A DNA stretch of 64,000 nucleotides. It comes from Cannabis sativa. Lineage: Eukaryota > Streptophyta > Magnoliopsida > Rosales > Cannabaceae. The translations under genes were made by a program, and so were the position numbers. Under the pieces are notes generated by a model that was not told the DNA's origin, did not search any database, and saw nothing but the letters and a program-made list of their open reading frames with translations. The DNA is taken from positions 38,863,660 to 38,927,659 of the forward strand of contig NC_083601.1 of the NCBI RefSeq assembly GCF_029168945.1. Direction: 5' to 3'. The number at the start of each line of letters is the position of its first letter. The stretch's first letter is position 1. This document shows positions 1 through 12,273 of the stretch, in pieces.

Positions 1-708
1 TCTCATTCTGATATGATGTTAGCTTTCATAGGGAATTAAGGTTGATACTTGATACACATATTAATTGGGACTTGGGAATACTCTATTTGTAGCAATAAAT
101 ATTGAAAGAAAAGAAAATTAATAAAAACAATATATATGGAAAATACTAAGGTAGAATCAAAAACTTATGTAAATACAGATATTTTTTTTTTCATTATCTG
201 TCACTTTTATATTTAATATTAATATTTAATTAATTTTCTTTATATTATTTTTTTTTAATAATTTCGTTATATCAATATAAGAAAAATTACTTGTTTTTAA
301 AAAAATAAATAAAAAAAAAAAGTTGTTAGTTAAATATATAATAAATTACAATGCAATGTTATTATTTTGTTTTTTTTAAAAAAAAAAAATCATTTTAGAG
401 TTATTAGGAGTGTACCATATATTTAATTAGTAATTTTTTTTTTCTTTTGAGAAAAATAACCTTCCTTATATTGATATCAATAAAATAATTAAAAAAAAAT
501 AATATAAAAAGAATTAATTTAATATTATTATTAATTATGAGAGTGAGACATAAATGAAAAAATATATATTTATATGTATAGACATTTTTTTGTAACTCTA
601 CCTAAATATTTTCCTATGTATTAATATATAATAAATACACCCACCCGTGTTTTATTTATACGTTCCACTTTGCATATTTCATCAACACAAATATTTGAAA
701 ATATAATA
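1..708. other. AT-rich upstream region of neprosin gene 1
   Basis: No gene is visible here. The sequence is strongly AT-rich with many A and T runs. A TATA-like stretch (TATATAATAAATA) lies at about 625-637 on the + strand, roughly 75 bases before the start codon at 709, and is the best promoter candidate for the gene that follows. The rest shows nothing I can name. Confidence 0.4.
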
Positions 709-3389
709 ATGACCGTCATTAGGATGAGGTATATACTGACCTTGACAATTTTATGTTGTGTTCTTATTCTAAATATTGATTTTGCAAATGGAAGAAGATT
801 AATACTTAGTTCAGAATTAGGCAAGCGCAAGGGAACCATCAAAACTATTGAGGTTTGTATATATATCCTTGTTATTTTGTATTTACCCTGCAGTCATTAC
901 TATATAGGAATGCTTAAACACTTTATTTTTCTTCTATACTTCAAATAATTAATTATACGATAATCGTATTATTTGAACTTGAACATGTTTCTAATTATAA
1001 TTAAGAAAGAACTAATGTAGTTAATTGGGCAGAGTGAAGATGGTGAAGTCATTGATTGTGTTGATATATACAAACAACCTGCTTTTGATCATCCACTTCT
1101 CAAGAACCACATCATCGAGGTTTTTGCTTTTTTCGCACCTTATCATCATCGATACATTTATATATTTCTTTTCAATACACATTTATGTTTTATATACATC
1201 ATAATTATAATTGACTTTCACTTGTTTTTTTTTTTTTTTACAAAATAGCTACTTTGGACACGTAGAAAAAAATGTTTTCGACATAATAAAGGAATATTTT
1301 CGACATAATAAGTGCATGTTTGACAGCATAACTAAAAAAATATTTTTTTGCAAAAAAACAATTTAGCTTGTTTGGCCTTATTTTTTTAAAACAGTTTTCA
1401 GATACAAAAATGTTGAAAACAACAAAATGTTGTTTTCTGTTTTAAAAGTCAATTAATTGTTGGTCAATATTTTTTTAAAAAAACACTAACCAAATATGAC
1501 TTGTGTTTTAAAAACTTCAAAAATTATTTTTTGTTCTTATTTCTAAAAATAATTTTTTGAAAACAATACCAAACGTGCTCTAAATTATTTAAGTTTTAAG
1601 CTATAAAAATAGAGAAAAAAAAAAGTAGTTCTGCTTTGGTAGAATTTTGTAATAAATATATTTTATTATATATGTGGCCTCAAGTTTTTGCAAGAGTCTA
1701 GCTAATTGAACAACTCATTTATATGTGACATATGCATACAGCCAAGTTCAATTCAAATAAATCAGTTAGAAGGGGAAAACGATGATTCACTAAAAGCATT
1801 ACAAGTGTGGCGTAAGTATGGAGAATGCCCAAAGGGAACAATTCCCATTGTTCGTGCACCAACATCTTCTAAATATGGTCGAAAAACCCATTTCAAATCT
1901 CACTATAGATATAATCAGAGCCACTTTGTTGCACCTGGTCACGAGGTACCAATACCATTATATATATATATATATATGCTAATTATTTGGGTGGTTGATG
2001 TTGTTTATACAATTGTATCTATTTATATATATATATATATATGTATATAAATATATAACATATGTTAAATATGTATAGTATGCTGAAGTGACGATGAATG
2101 GTGGAACATACTTTGGAGCAAAAGCCAATATTAACGTATGGACTCCAGTATCACATGGAACAATCAGTGTAGCTCAAATTTGGGTTGTGTCATCAAGCCA
2201 AGTAGAGACTGAAATTAATACTGTAGAAGCTGGTTGGATAGTAAGTTGAATAATTTCACACTATTTTTATAAATGGCTCTGCCGGTAATATAACTTAGTT
2301 TTAATTAAAATTACATCAAAATTTGGGGTCCTTGTACAGGTTCGTCCAAATGCCACACAAACAGAATTCTTCATTTATTGGACAGTGAGTTCTCTTATTC
2401 CTTTAAGTATATATAAATATAATTTTTAAAGCACGCCTAACATATAAAAAAAAGCTCATTGTGCTAAGCATCACGAGAAGAACGGTGCAATTTAATATCG
2501 AGCTCCATATATTTTAATTTAATAAATAATATAAGAAACTATTAGTTATTGAAAATACAGTATTAATAATTTAACACAGTATATGTGAATACTCATGAAT
2601 GAGTGACGCCCATATACTTTTATTATACACTTAAGTCTCTATATATACACTTATATATAATAAGCTTCATCTCTAGTGTTGGGCATATATAATAAAGCTA
2701 ACTATACATATAATATTAATTACATATGCAATATATTCTAATGAGATTTGATCTCCTGTGGGACTTTGAATTGAACTGCAGAGTGATGGGTATAGAACCA
2801 CAGGTTGTTACAATCTTGATTGTCCCGGATTTGTACAAGTAAGCAAGAGTGCTGCTTTAGGTTCTATATTGCAACCTGTTTCCATCTTTAATGGGGTGCA
2901 AACCACAATACAAGTTAGCTTAGCTCAGGTATATTATATATAATACACTATACTATACTACACATTCAGCTATATATATCTTTCAAACTAATTAAATTGT
3001 GTATTCAGCACAAAGAGAATGGAGAATGGTGGCTGGAATTTGGAAGTGAACCAATAGGTTATTGGCCAAGCTCTGTATTCAAGACGCTTGGTGGGGGTGG
3101 CGATACCATCAATTGGGGTGGGGAAATTTTTAACGATGGGGCGAATGGGCATCATACGGAAACTCAAATGGGTAGTGGTCATTTTTCTATTGAAGGATTT
3201 GGTAGAGCAAGCTATTTTAGTAATTTAATGTACACTGATAATGGCCTAACCTTTAAAGATCCAGAAAAACTCACCACTTATGCTACCAAGCCAGTATGCT
3301 ACGATGTCAGAATTGGAGAAGACAAGTCTACTGATAAAGGAACTTATTTCTTCTTTGGTGGTCCTGGGTATTCAGACAAATGTCTCTAA
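709..3389 (+). CDS. neprosin-family glutamic peptidase (DUF4409/DUF239), copy 1
   Basis: Predicted secreted prolyl-type endopeptidase of the neprosin (G3) family; family knowledge says these act outside the cell or in vacuole-like compartments, substrate in plants unknown. Exons: 709-852, 1033-1119, 1742-1945, 2079-2240, 2340-2384, 2782-2928, 3009-3389, giving 389 aa. Every junction is GT-AG and every intron is phase 0. Residues 1-30 form a hydrophobic signal peptide ending near FANGRR. The activation-peptide (DUF4409) hallmark [22 protein letters not shown] stretch lies at about residues 51-70. The neprosin domain contains EAGW (E195), [25 protein letters not shown] and WGGEI (E302). These two glutamates sit 107 residues apart and likely match the catalytic pair of Nepenthes neprosin (E188/E297). 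The start at 709 is chosen because it gives the signal peptide and aligns with copy 2. No truncation is seen; intron 3 contains AT microsatellites. Confidence 0.9.
1311..1581. mobile_element. probable MITE remnant in intron 2 of neprosin copy 1
   Basis: The stretch begins AGTGCATGTTTG and ends CAAACGTGCTCT, an imperfect terminal inverted repeat. The interior is A/T-run rich with several self-complementary tracts (TTTTAAAACAG, TGTTGAAAACAAC). A GAGCACGTTTGG-type terminus is common in plant hAT-like MITEs. I could not find an exact target-site duplication, so the boundaries are approximate. Confidence 0.35.
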
Positions 3390-5099
3390 TAATGGATTAA
3401 TTTAATATATCATCTTTTTTTGTTTTTACATTTATAGAATAAGTTTAGTTTACCATGATCACTACTTGATGAACTCTTATATTATTGTAATACACTTAAT
3501 TACTATTTTTTTTTTTAAAAAAAAAAAAAGAAAGAAAATGGGTGATCATCGATATAGCAATAAGATTTTCCTCATAAGAAGACTCTGTTTCAATTTCAAG
3601 GTCGGAAATACAAAAAAAAAATAATAATAATAATAATATCGAACCACCAAACAAAGTTTGAGGAAACATCAATTACAAACTTTTTGAAACCAAAATAAAT
3701 AATGGAATTAATTAATTTATTCTTTCTGAAAGGAAAGAAATTAAAATTTTGATTTCGTTAATAATTTCAATTTATTTCTATTTTTTTGATGGAAATTCTT
3801 TAAAAATATAGTAAACCCCGTCTTTAAGAACGAATAGAAAGAGGGAGAGAGAAAAAACTTACTTAATTTCCCGACAGGGGATCCACAAGGACTAAATCCC
3901 AGTCCAAGCAAAAATTAATCTGTTAGTAATAGTAAAAACCAATCGTAATTTTGTGATAACAATTAATATTTATGAAGATGGAATTTTATGATCTGCGTTG
4001 GACCTTCTGGAGATTACTGATTTAGTTTTTGGAACCCGATTGAATTAATTTGGCATAAGATCCATACGGCATGTGAAATTAATTGTGCCAAATCTCCAAA
4101 ATTTTAATTTAATTCCAAATCGATCGAAAAGCAAATCATCAAGAATTACTAGTACTCCTCTAAAAGCTGATCAACAATGGATCGTAAAATCTTTAATATT
4201 ATATCGTGATCATATATACTCTTAATTTGCTGCCATTTATATACTCACTGTTCTTGAAAAGTAAAAAGAAAAAATCAGATAGTATTGCAAGATTCGTAAC
4301 GATAATTATTGTCTTGATCAAATAATAAAAATTAAATCAATAACACAGTGTCACAAAAGTCAAACGTCAAAATATATAAGTGCTATAGGATTAATTTGGT
4401 CGATTATATTAATAAATAGGGAATAAATATATAGAGATAGATATATTTAACTCCAATTTACATTGCAAGTGAAAACATCACTCAATGAACAGATTTGATA
4501 GCAAGATTTTTGCCTCTACAGTACATATCTATCGTACGTAGATATTACAATATATATAGTAGAAACTCTTTTTCCAAATATTTCATCAGAATTTAGTATA
4601 TATTATATATATTTAATTCTCATTACTTTAATTATAGAAATAAATAAATTTTTTAATACAAAATTTATTGATTTTTTCGTAAAAATTTAGCTAATTATAA
4701 TTAAATAATAAAAAAATTAAAATTTTATCGCGTAGCAGCATGTCTTTAGGAAACTTTTTCTGGAATTCCACTTAATTTATCTTTCTAACGTATTATGGTT
4801 ACTTTTCCAGATAGATTTTAACTTTTTTACATCTACGGTTTCGAAAGATATATATATTTATACTAATAAATATAAGCTTATCTACTTATATATCATGGAA
4901 ATATATATATTTATTTTTCAAACAATATGTATGGAAAATATGAATAAACGATATTTTTTTAAAACGATATCTTAATTATATGTATATAATTATGAATATT
5001 GAAAGAAAAGGAACGAAAATTATGTGTGTATATATACGTACAACGTACATATATAGGGATCGTGTGTACAAGCCATATGCTTAATCTTATTTTTTGCAT
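3390..5099. other. intergenic region between the two neprosin genes
   Basis: No ORF of note and no recognisable RNA gene. The region is AT-rich. A TATA-like ACATATATAGG lies at about 5047-5057, some 50-80 bases before the candidate start codons of the second gene. A homologous leader (TTTGCATAT...CAACACAAATAT) precedes both neprosin starts, showing that the tandem duplication extended into the 5' flank. Confidence 0.5.
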
Positions 5100-6945
5100 A
5101 TGTTCACGTACAACACAAATATAATTATGAGTTTCCAAAATATTGTTAGAACCATGGTTACGAGTAACATACTCGCTTTGGTAATTTTATGTTATGTATT
5201 CATTCCAAATATTGAAATTGCATATGGAAGAAGATTACATAGTTCAGAGTTAGGCAAGCTTAAGGGAACGATCAAAACCATAGAGGTTGTAACCTTTTTC
5301 TCCATTATGTTTACAATTAATCTCTTTTTCTTTTAATTTCCAATATCATGTTTATTATCATCTTTTCACATATAAAATTAATTAGAGATATATCATTCTT
5401 AAAATTTGTTCTCATTCAGTTATATACAGCCAAAATCAATTAAAAATTGTGTGACTTTTTTAACAATTGATGTTAGTTGAAATACGAGTGAAAATATTGA
5501 ACACGCTCTTTTGTCATTATTGTAATTTTCTTTCACATATATATTGGCAGAGTGATGATGGTGACGTGATCGATTGTGTTGATATATACAAACAACCTGC
5601 TTTTGATCATCCTCTTCTCAAGAACCACACCTTACAGGTTTTTTCTTAATTTCTATAGTTTTGTCAATTAATATATATACATTATGTGGTTTTCAATTTC
5701 AGGACCAGCTTATTAGTCACCGCTCAGACCCAATTTTGAAAAAATAAATTATTGATAAAATAATAAAAAAAAAATACCCAAATTATTAAATATATTTTGC
5801 AGTGAGTCAAATTTTTATTTTTGCCAAAATATATATATAGGGTCGGCCCTGGTGGGTTCAGTAGTTTATGGTAGAACCTAGCTAAGATTAGAATATAATG
5901 CATATTTTGTATGTATATATACAGCCAAGTTCAATTCAAATAAATCAATTAAAATTGGGAGAAAAAGATGATGCACTAAAAGCGTTACAGGGATGGCGTA
6001 AGAATGGAGAATGCCCAGTGGGAACAGTTCCCATAGTTCGGATACCAACAATATCTTCTAAGTATGGTCCAAAAACCTCCCATTTTCAATCTCATTATAT
6101 AACTCACCCTAATAGGAGCCTCGCCATAGCTACTGAAACGACTCCAGGTCATGAGGTACCATTAATTAATTATCTCCATGCCTTGTGTTGTGATAATTAA
6201 TATTATATAAATATAGAAATTATTGTATAGTTCTTTTTGGTGTGGCATCTATGTAGTATGCTCAAGTATCGATGTTAGGTGGTCCATTCTTTGGAACAAA
6301 AACAAATATCAACGTATGGAATCCAGATTCAAATGGAACAATGAGTGTTTCTCAAATTTGGGTTACCTCATCTCAACATGAACAACTTAATGCTATAGAA
6401 GCCGGTTGGATTGTAAGTGATCTACTCCACTATATATATATGTACTACTCTTGAATTTCATATATTCATGTGTACATGCCCCTAGACAATAATAATAACT
6501 TAAGGGAAATTTGATTTTCTATACTTAAAAGTTTTCAAAATTTTTTTTTGAATCAATACATTTTATACTATGAAAAATATGCCTACTTTACCTAAATCCC
6601 AAAATTACCCCTCTCAAAATCCCACACCCATCAGCCCTCTCTCTCTTTCGCCTCTCTTTCTTTCTTTCTCTCTTTCTCTCGGTGCCGCACCCACAGACCC
6701 ACGGCAGACCACCCACGCCGTCAACACTCAAACCATTTCACCGCCCGCACCTTCAAATGCACCACCACGGCTCACCTCCATCACCCACCCACTGTACTGC
6801 CCCCTCTCACTCTCTTCGTCTCTCTCTCTCTCGAACAGGAAAAAAAAAAAAAAAAAAAAAACATATGGTCCGATGGTCGGACCACATGGTCTGATGGGGT
6901 CCGACCAATCGGACCCATCGGACCATGTGGTCCGACCATCGAACC

Positions 6946-6981
<36 letters not shown>

Positions 6982-8229
6982 TAAGGAAAACGAAGAGAGA
7001 TGGACATGGTGGTCGGACCACATGGTCCGATGGGTCCGATTGGTCGTACCCCATCGGACCATGTGGTCCGACCATCGGACCATATGTTTTTTTTTTTTTT
7101 TTCTGTTCGAGAGAGAGAGAGACGAAGAGAGTGAGAGGGGGCAGTACAGTGGGTGGGTGGTGGAGGTGAGCCGTGGTGGTGCATTTGAAGGTGTGGGCGT
7201 TGACGGCGTGGGTGGTCTGCCGTGGGTCTGTGGGTGCGGCACCGAGAGAAAGAGAGAAAGAAAGAAAGAGAGGCGAGAGAGAGGGCTGATGGGTGTGGGA
7301 TTTTGAGAGGGGTAATTTTGGGATTTAGGTAAAGTAGGCATATTTTTCATAGTATAAAATGTATTGGTTCAAAAAAAAAATTTGAAAACTTTTAAGTATA
7401 GAAAATCAAATTTCCCTAACTTAATTATGTTAAGGTGTAAAAACGTTTTCAATTATTTTGGGCTTCCTTGCAGGCTGGTTATCGTCATGATCCAAGAACA
7501 CGATTCTTCATTTACTGGACAGTAAGTTATTATATATATATGTATAGGTATTTAATTATATCTAAATTTTGATCGTGTGACTCTATATATCAGAGTGATG
7601 GGTATAGAAGCACAGGTTGTTACAATCTTCATTGCCCCGGTTTTGTTCAAGTAAGCAGGAAAATTGCTCTAGGAGCTCTACTAAGACCTCTTTCCACCTA
7701 TAACGGGAAGCAAAAAATCATAACTATTGTCATAGACCAGGTATATATGTATAAATATATATATTATAAATAAACACATAGATATAATAATATATTGATT
7801 TAATATTATTTGATCATGTATACATATATATAATGCATGCAGCACACGGAGAATGGAGAATGGTGGCTGAAATATGGGAATAATCCAATAGGTTATTGGC
7901 CCAACTCCTTATTCAAGACGCTAGGGGTTAATGGTGCGGAGATGTTGAGTTGGGGTGGAGAAATTATTAACAACGGGGCTGATGGTCATCACTCGAGTAC
8001 TCAAATGGGGAGTGGTCATTTTCCTGACGAAGGCTTTGGTAAAGCAAGCTATTTTAGTAACATACAGTACATTGATGCTTCTAAACTCTACAAAGATCCT
8101 GAGAAACTCACCCCTTATGCTACCAAGCCTTCTTGCTACGATGTCAAAGTAGCAGATGACAAGAGTGGTGCTTTAGGCACTCATTTCTTCTATGGTGGTC
8201 CTGGCTATTCTGACAAATGTCCAACTTAA
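5100..8229 (+). CDS. neprosin-family glutamic peptidase (DUF4409/DUF239), copy 2
   Basis: Tandem paralogue of the upstream gene with the same seven-exon, all phase-0 plan. Exons: 5100-5285, 5551-5637, 5925-6155, 6257-6412, 7474-7521, 7594-7740, 7843-8229, giving 413 aa. An in-frame ATG at 5127 (404 aa) aligns with the start of copy 1 and gives a more normal signal peptide; the ATG at 5100 is only possible because of an extra G relative to copy 1, so either start may be used. The DUF4409 stretch ([19 protein letters not shown]) is near residues 65-83. The neprosin domain has EAGW (E216), [25 protein letters not shown] and WGGEI (E325); the candidate catalytic glutamates are 109 residues apart, the same spacing as in Nepenthes neprosin. 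Exon 3 is nine codons longer than in copy 1. Intron 4 is swollen to about 1.06 kb by the foldback element at 6504-7416. Confidence 0.9.
6504..7416. mobile_element. foldback transposon FB-1, 913 bp, in neprosin intron
   Basis: Both ends carry the inverted repeat GGGAAATTTGATTTTCTATAC. The element is flanked by an exact 8-bp target duplication TAACTTAA (6496-6503 and 7417-7424). The two halves are complementary over nearly their full length: for example the run containing GGTGCCGCACCCACAGACCC near 6682 recurs inverted near 7222, and the CT-rich tract near 6810-6835 recurs as a GA-rich tract near 7103-7130. The whole element is therefore a hairpin with arms of about 430-450 bases around an (AT)n/T9 centre (6946-6982). 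Inside each arm is a smaller palindrome built from GGTCGGACCACATGGTCC (6873-6941 and 7010-7075). Long open frames on both strands are a by-product of the inverted repeat and low complexity, not genes. No transposase is present. An 8-bp duplication fits hAT; the GGG terminus also resembles some Mutator-like ends. Confidence 0.85.
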
Positions 8230-8429
8230 TTAATTAATTATTAATTAAAGATCATCATCATAATATATCAATTATATATTATTTTATTGTGTTTTGATTA
8301 CATTATTATAGCTTGTATATATAATCTTCTGAATATTTTTATTTGATAAGTTTGAAAAGAATAAAGTTTTGATGTACTTACTAATAATCCTCTCATCTCA
8401 ATTCTCAACTATGTGAAGTACAGAAGATG

Positions 8430-9225
8430 TATTTTTTTAAAAGAAAGTTCATCAATATTATAATAAGGCACTTCTTCTAGCAAACCATTCAAACAAAAGA
8501 CACACATCACGCTAAACAATTAGGCAATCCCAACCACCAAACACACGGTAACTCAGGAGAGAAAATTAGTTATGCAAGCGAATGAGCATTAGCAATATTA
8601 TTAACCCGCTTACAATGAAATAATGTAATAGAGAAAAAAGAATCTCACACAAAAAATATCATAAACCACAATATCATACTCAGAAAAATTTATTTTTTAC
8701 AACCCACACTTTACACCAAACGAGAATATCTTCACATAATGATAACCTATTTGAAGACAGAGTTAGAGAGTAAAGCAGCCGCTTTAGGAACAAGGGGTTC
8801 AAAATTGCTAATCAAAAGAGTAGACATTGAGAACAAAATCCATTGGCATGAGACAACACAACCCCAAGTCTCATCGCTCCTGCTTCTGCTCAAACACCAG
8901 CATCCAAGATCACAGATTGAATTGCTCCAACTGAATTTCCATAGACAACACCATCCCCAAAGGCACAATAATCAATGCCAAATCACTATTAAGGCCATGA
9001 AATTGGACCTCGTGATAATGCATAATTAGATAATTTGAAGCCCAAGGCCCTACCATTTCATCCTTAAGAAGATGATGCTCATGAACCATAGTATTCCAGC
9101 GATGCCATATCATCCAACAAATTATAAGTAATTCTTATACTTTTTGTTTACGAAGCAACATCATGATACAACCAACAACAAAATCATAGAAAGAAGCGGC
9201 CACTCTAACTTAATTCTAAACCTCG
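8430..9225 (-). pseudogene. degenerate LINE 3' end with RNase H relic
   Basis: Reading the minus strand gives fragments of a plant non-LTR retrotransposon ORF2 tail in several frames. A linker WMIWHRWNTMVHEH (near 9113-9070) resembles the WxIWxxRN linker between the zf-RVT and RNase H domains. It is followed by PKAAALL (near 8780) and FHCKRVNNIANAHSLA (near 8610-8560), matching the end of the RVT_3 RNase H domain. Frameshifts and stops separate the parts, so it is dead. An A-rich tail in minus orientation is suggested by the T/A run at 8431-8440. Boundaries are approximate. Confidence 0.5.
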
Positions 9226-10761
9226 AATTTCCCTATTTTTTTATTGTTAGAAGTGGATTAATAAAATTTAATGAGACATGTTTCCTACTTTATAGAATCA
9301 TATATTAAAAACTTATAAATTTTTTCTTTTAAAAAATATTATCTGTTCATGAACTTATAATACATATGTTTATTGACAAATTGATTTTTCTTTTATATAC
9401 CAATTCTACTACTTTCAATACAGAACATGCAATTCTGGTAAATGAATTTCATAAAAAATAGCCAAATTATGTAAAAAAAAAAACCGTGAGATTTCTCTCT
9501 CTCTCTCTCTATACACCTAAAAAGAAGATGAGAAGAAGAAGAGTATACCTTGTATTTCGGAGTAGATCACTGTGAGAATCGAAGAAGAAGAAGATGAGAA
9601 GGAGGCGTGTAGCAGCTGATGGAGAAGGAGGCGTTGCAGTGGATGGAGAAGGAGGCGGCAGCTGATGGAGAAGAGAGAAAATGTTTTTAGAGTTTTTGGA
9701 TAGAGTATCTCAAAACAAAGAAAACTCTATTTTGGTGTTTTCATTTTTACTTTTATAAATTAGAATCTGAATTTGAATTTTATTTTCAAAAATAGGGTAC
9801 CAATCAATGATTTACATGGGGCCCACAGATTTTATGTTTTCAAATTTAAAAGATTGGATTCAAATTAGAAACCAATCAGACCCTTAGCATTTGTTTCTCC
9901 TTCTGCAAATACATCACATTTTTTTAAAAAAAATATATAGTTACATATGGAAGAAAAATGATGACAATCATCTTTATTTTTGTTGGGTGTGTGCAATCAA
10001 AATTTTATATATTGATTAAAAATAAAAATGATTATGGATATATAAGAATCAACACTACTCTATTAGTATGAGATATTTTAAGAATATCTCAAAAATAAAT
10101 ATGTGAAGAATTAAACTCAAAGCAGATAATATTATACTATTTAAGTCAAGTTAAAGAGACGATTCAATAAGATAGAAAAACAAGACCAACAACTCCTTAG
10201 TGAAAATGAATGTCAATATTTGATGTCACAAAATTAGAGAAGGGTACATATTAATAATCTTTGATTTGTCGATAAGGTAAGGATTAGATTCATATGATAT
10301 AAGCAATTTAATACAAGTGACATGAGAAGAGAGAGTGCTTTTAGGTATACAAGTGACATATGAGACCTTTTTTCATGAATTGTTCTAATTATTTGATTTA
10401 TCGTGAATCCCTTTATCGTGTTAATTGGGACATTTTTAGTCCCATACATTTTGGTTCAAAGTCAACAGGTTCCCAATTTACTCACCCTCTTTATATATAT
10501 AGCTATGATTTCTAATACCCATTATTGTCTTATTGACTATTTGATGAAAGATATATGATAATCGATCGATCGATATCTGACTTTAGCATATTTTTCTCGA
10601 CAATAATGTGATCATCAAAATCAATTTGGTATATAAGTACCGACTACGGATGGGTCCGAATTGAGTCATAGAAATATAATAATTCAATAACAATCAACAC
10701 AAATATACATAATCTTTATCTAAAAAAATCCAAAGATATAGATTGTAACATATTCTATTAT
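9226..10761. other. gene-free stretch with a short GA-rich tandem repeat
   Basis: No protein-coding gene recognised. A (CT)n run lies at about 9495-9511. Three imperfect units of about 22-25 bases beginning GGAGAAGGAGGCG sit at 9597-9666. The segment around 9800-9900 (GGGGCCCACAG, CCAATCAGACCC) has the look of an old transposon end, but no inverted-repeat pair was found. The remainder is AT-rich and featureless. Confidence 0.35.
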
Positions 10762-10769
10762 TATTGTTA

Positions 10770-11668
10770 GGGAAATTTGAATTAATATACTAACTAATAC
10801 CTATAATTTTTTCTCTGAATCCATTTTTATAAAATTTGGTTATGTATGACCACTTTTCTAATTTTCCTAAACTACCCCCCTCATTTGAATCAGCCTCTCT
10901 CTTCCTCTCTCTCTTCATCTCTCTCAGCCGAACCCCCTCTCTCAAAAACGCAGCCAACCGAACCATCACTCAACGAACCAACCCTCTCAACCCCGACCCC
11001 GAGCCCGAGCATTCCTTCGTCGAACTGAACGCCGGCCGAACGCTCAACCCTGACCCTCTCGAAAAAAAAAAAAAAAAAACCCACAGCGGATGGTCGGACC
11101 TTGGGGTCCGACCGACCAATCGGATCCATCGGACCCCAAGGTCCGACCATCGGACCTCTCTCTCTGAAATCTGAAAAAAAAAAAAAAAAAAAAAAAAACC
11201 ACGGCCCGATGGTCGGACCTTGGGGTCCGACCAATCGGACCCATCGGACCCCAAGGTCCGACCATCGACCCCCAAGGTCCGACCATCGGACCTCTCTCTC
11301 TTCCTCTCTCTGCGAAATTTGAAAAAAAAAAAAAAAAAAAAAACCCACGGTCGGAGGGCAGGGCGAGAGCCATTAATGACGACGCCGAAGCTCCGTTACC
11401 TTTCTGACCAAAGTCCTTTCTTATTCTTCCATGCTGGGTTACTTAACTGAAAATAATGTGGGACGGAACTGGGTTTTTTTTTTTTTTCTTCGCATTTCAG
11501 AGAGGGTTTGATTTGAGAGAGAAAGGAGGAAGAGAGAGAAATGGTTGAGAATAATGAGGGGGGTATTTTGGGGTTTAGGTAAAAGTAGTCTTATTTTTTC
11601 AAGAGTTATAAGTATTAGTTTAGATAATTAATTTGGGTATAAAAAATGCATAGAAACTCAAATTTCCC
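10770..11668. mobile_element. foldback transposon FB-2, 899 bp, same family
   Basis: Termini GGGAAATTTGA and TCAAATTTCCC match FB-1, with an exact 8-bp target duplication TATTGTTA (10762-10769 and 11669-11676). The outer inverted repeat extends through CCTAAACTACCCCCCTCATT (near 10865) versus AATGAGGGGGGTATTTTGGG (near 11553). Unlike FB-1 the inner arms are not complementary: 10920-11060 and 11350-11470 are unrelated GC-rich sequence. The core again holds clustered palindromes of the form GATGGTCGGACCNNNNGGTCCGA (11090-11156 and 11210-11294), here with spacer TTGG instead of ACAT, separated by poly(A) runs of 18-25. No transposase ORF; the reading frames on both strands are low-complexity. 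Confidence 0.85.
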
Positions 11669-12273
11669 TATTGTTATTGTTTACAGTTACTATTGTTATT
11701 TGAGATTTTATCATTTATCTGTTTTTTTTTATTATTATTTATACGGAAATATACAAGTAATTAACAAAACAACCTAAATTCACATGGCAATCTACTCCAA
11801 AACAACCAAATCTTAAAAATAAAAAAAAAAAATGTTAAAAAAATAAAATATGGAGTGATTCCCTTTATTATTTTTAGTCTTTTTTAATTAAAAATAATTA
11901 TTTTAATATGTTTATATGCACTCTTTTTTTCAATTTCCTGATAATTTTTTTCACACATTTTCTAATATATTTTAGAGTAAGTTTTGTTAGGGGAAATAAA
12001 AAAAACAACAATCAAAATGAGAAATATAAGGAATGTATAATAGACTAAAATTAAATAGTCATAATATATATAAATATATATAGATATATATAAATTTTTT
12101 CTGCCATCACGAAGGGTGTTTCCTCCCATTTTTAAAAAATTATATAATCATTCTAAATATTTCATTGAGATGACATATTAATACTTTAAAATGTAATTCG
12201 AAATAAAATTTTAGTAATTAAATATAATACTGTGATTGAATTTATATATATGTAAACCTTTAAAATGTAACGA

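Noticed and set aside
6570..7350. Several 60-199 codon frames on both strands, Pro/Ser/His-rich
   Set aside because: They lie wholly in the inverted-repeat foldback element and mirror each other on opposite strands; low complexity explains the lack of stops.
10836..11450. Overlapping 60-152 codon frames on both strands
   Set aside because: Same explanation: they follow from palindromes and poly(A)/poly(T) runs of the second foldback element and encode no known domain.
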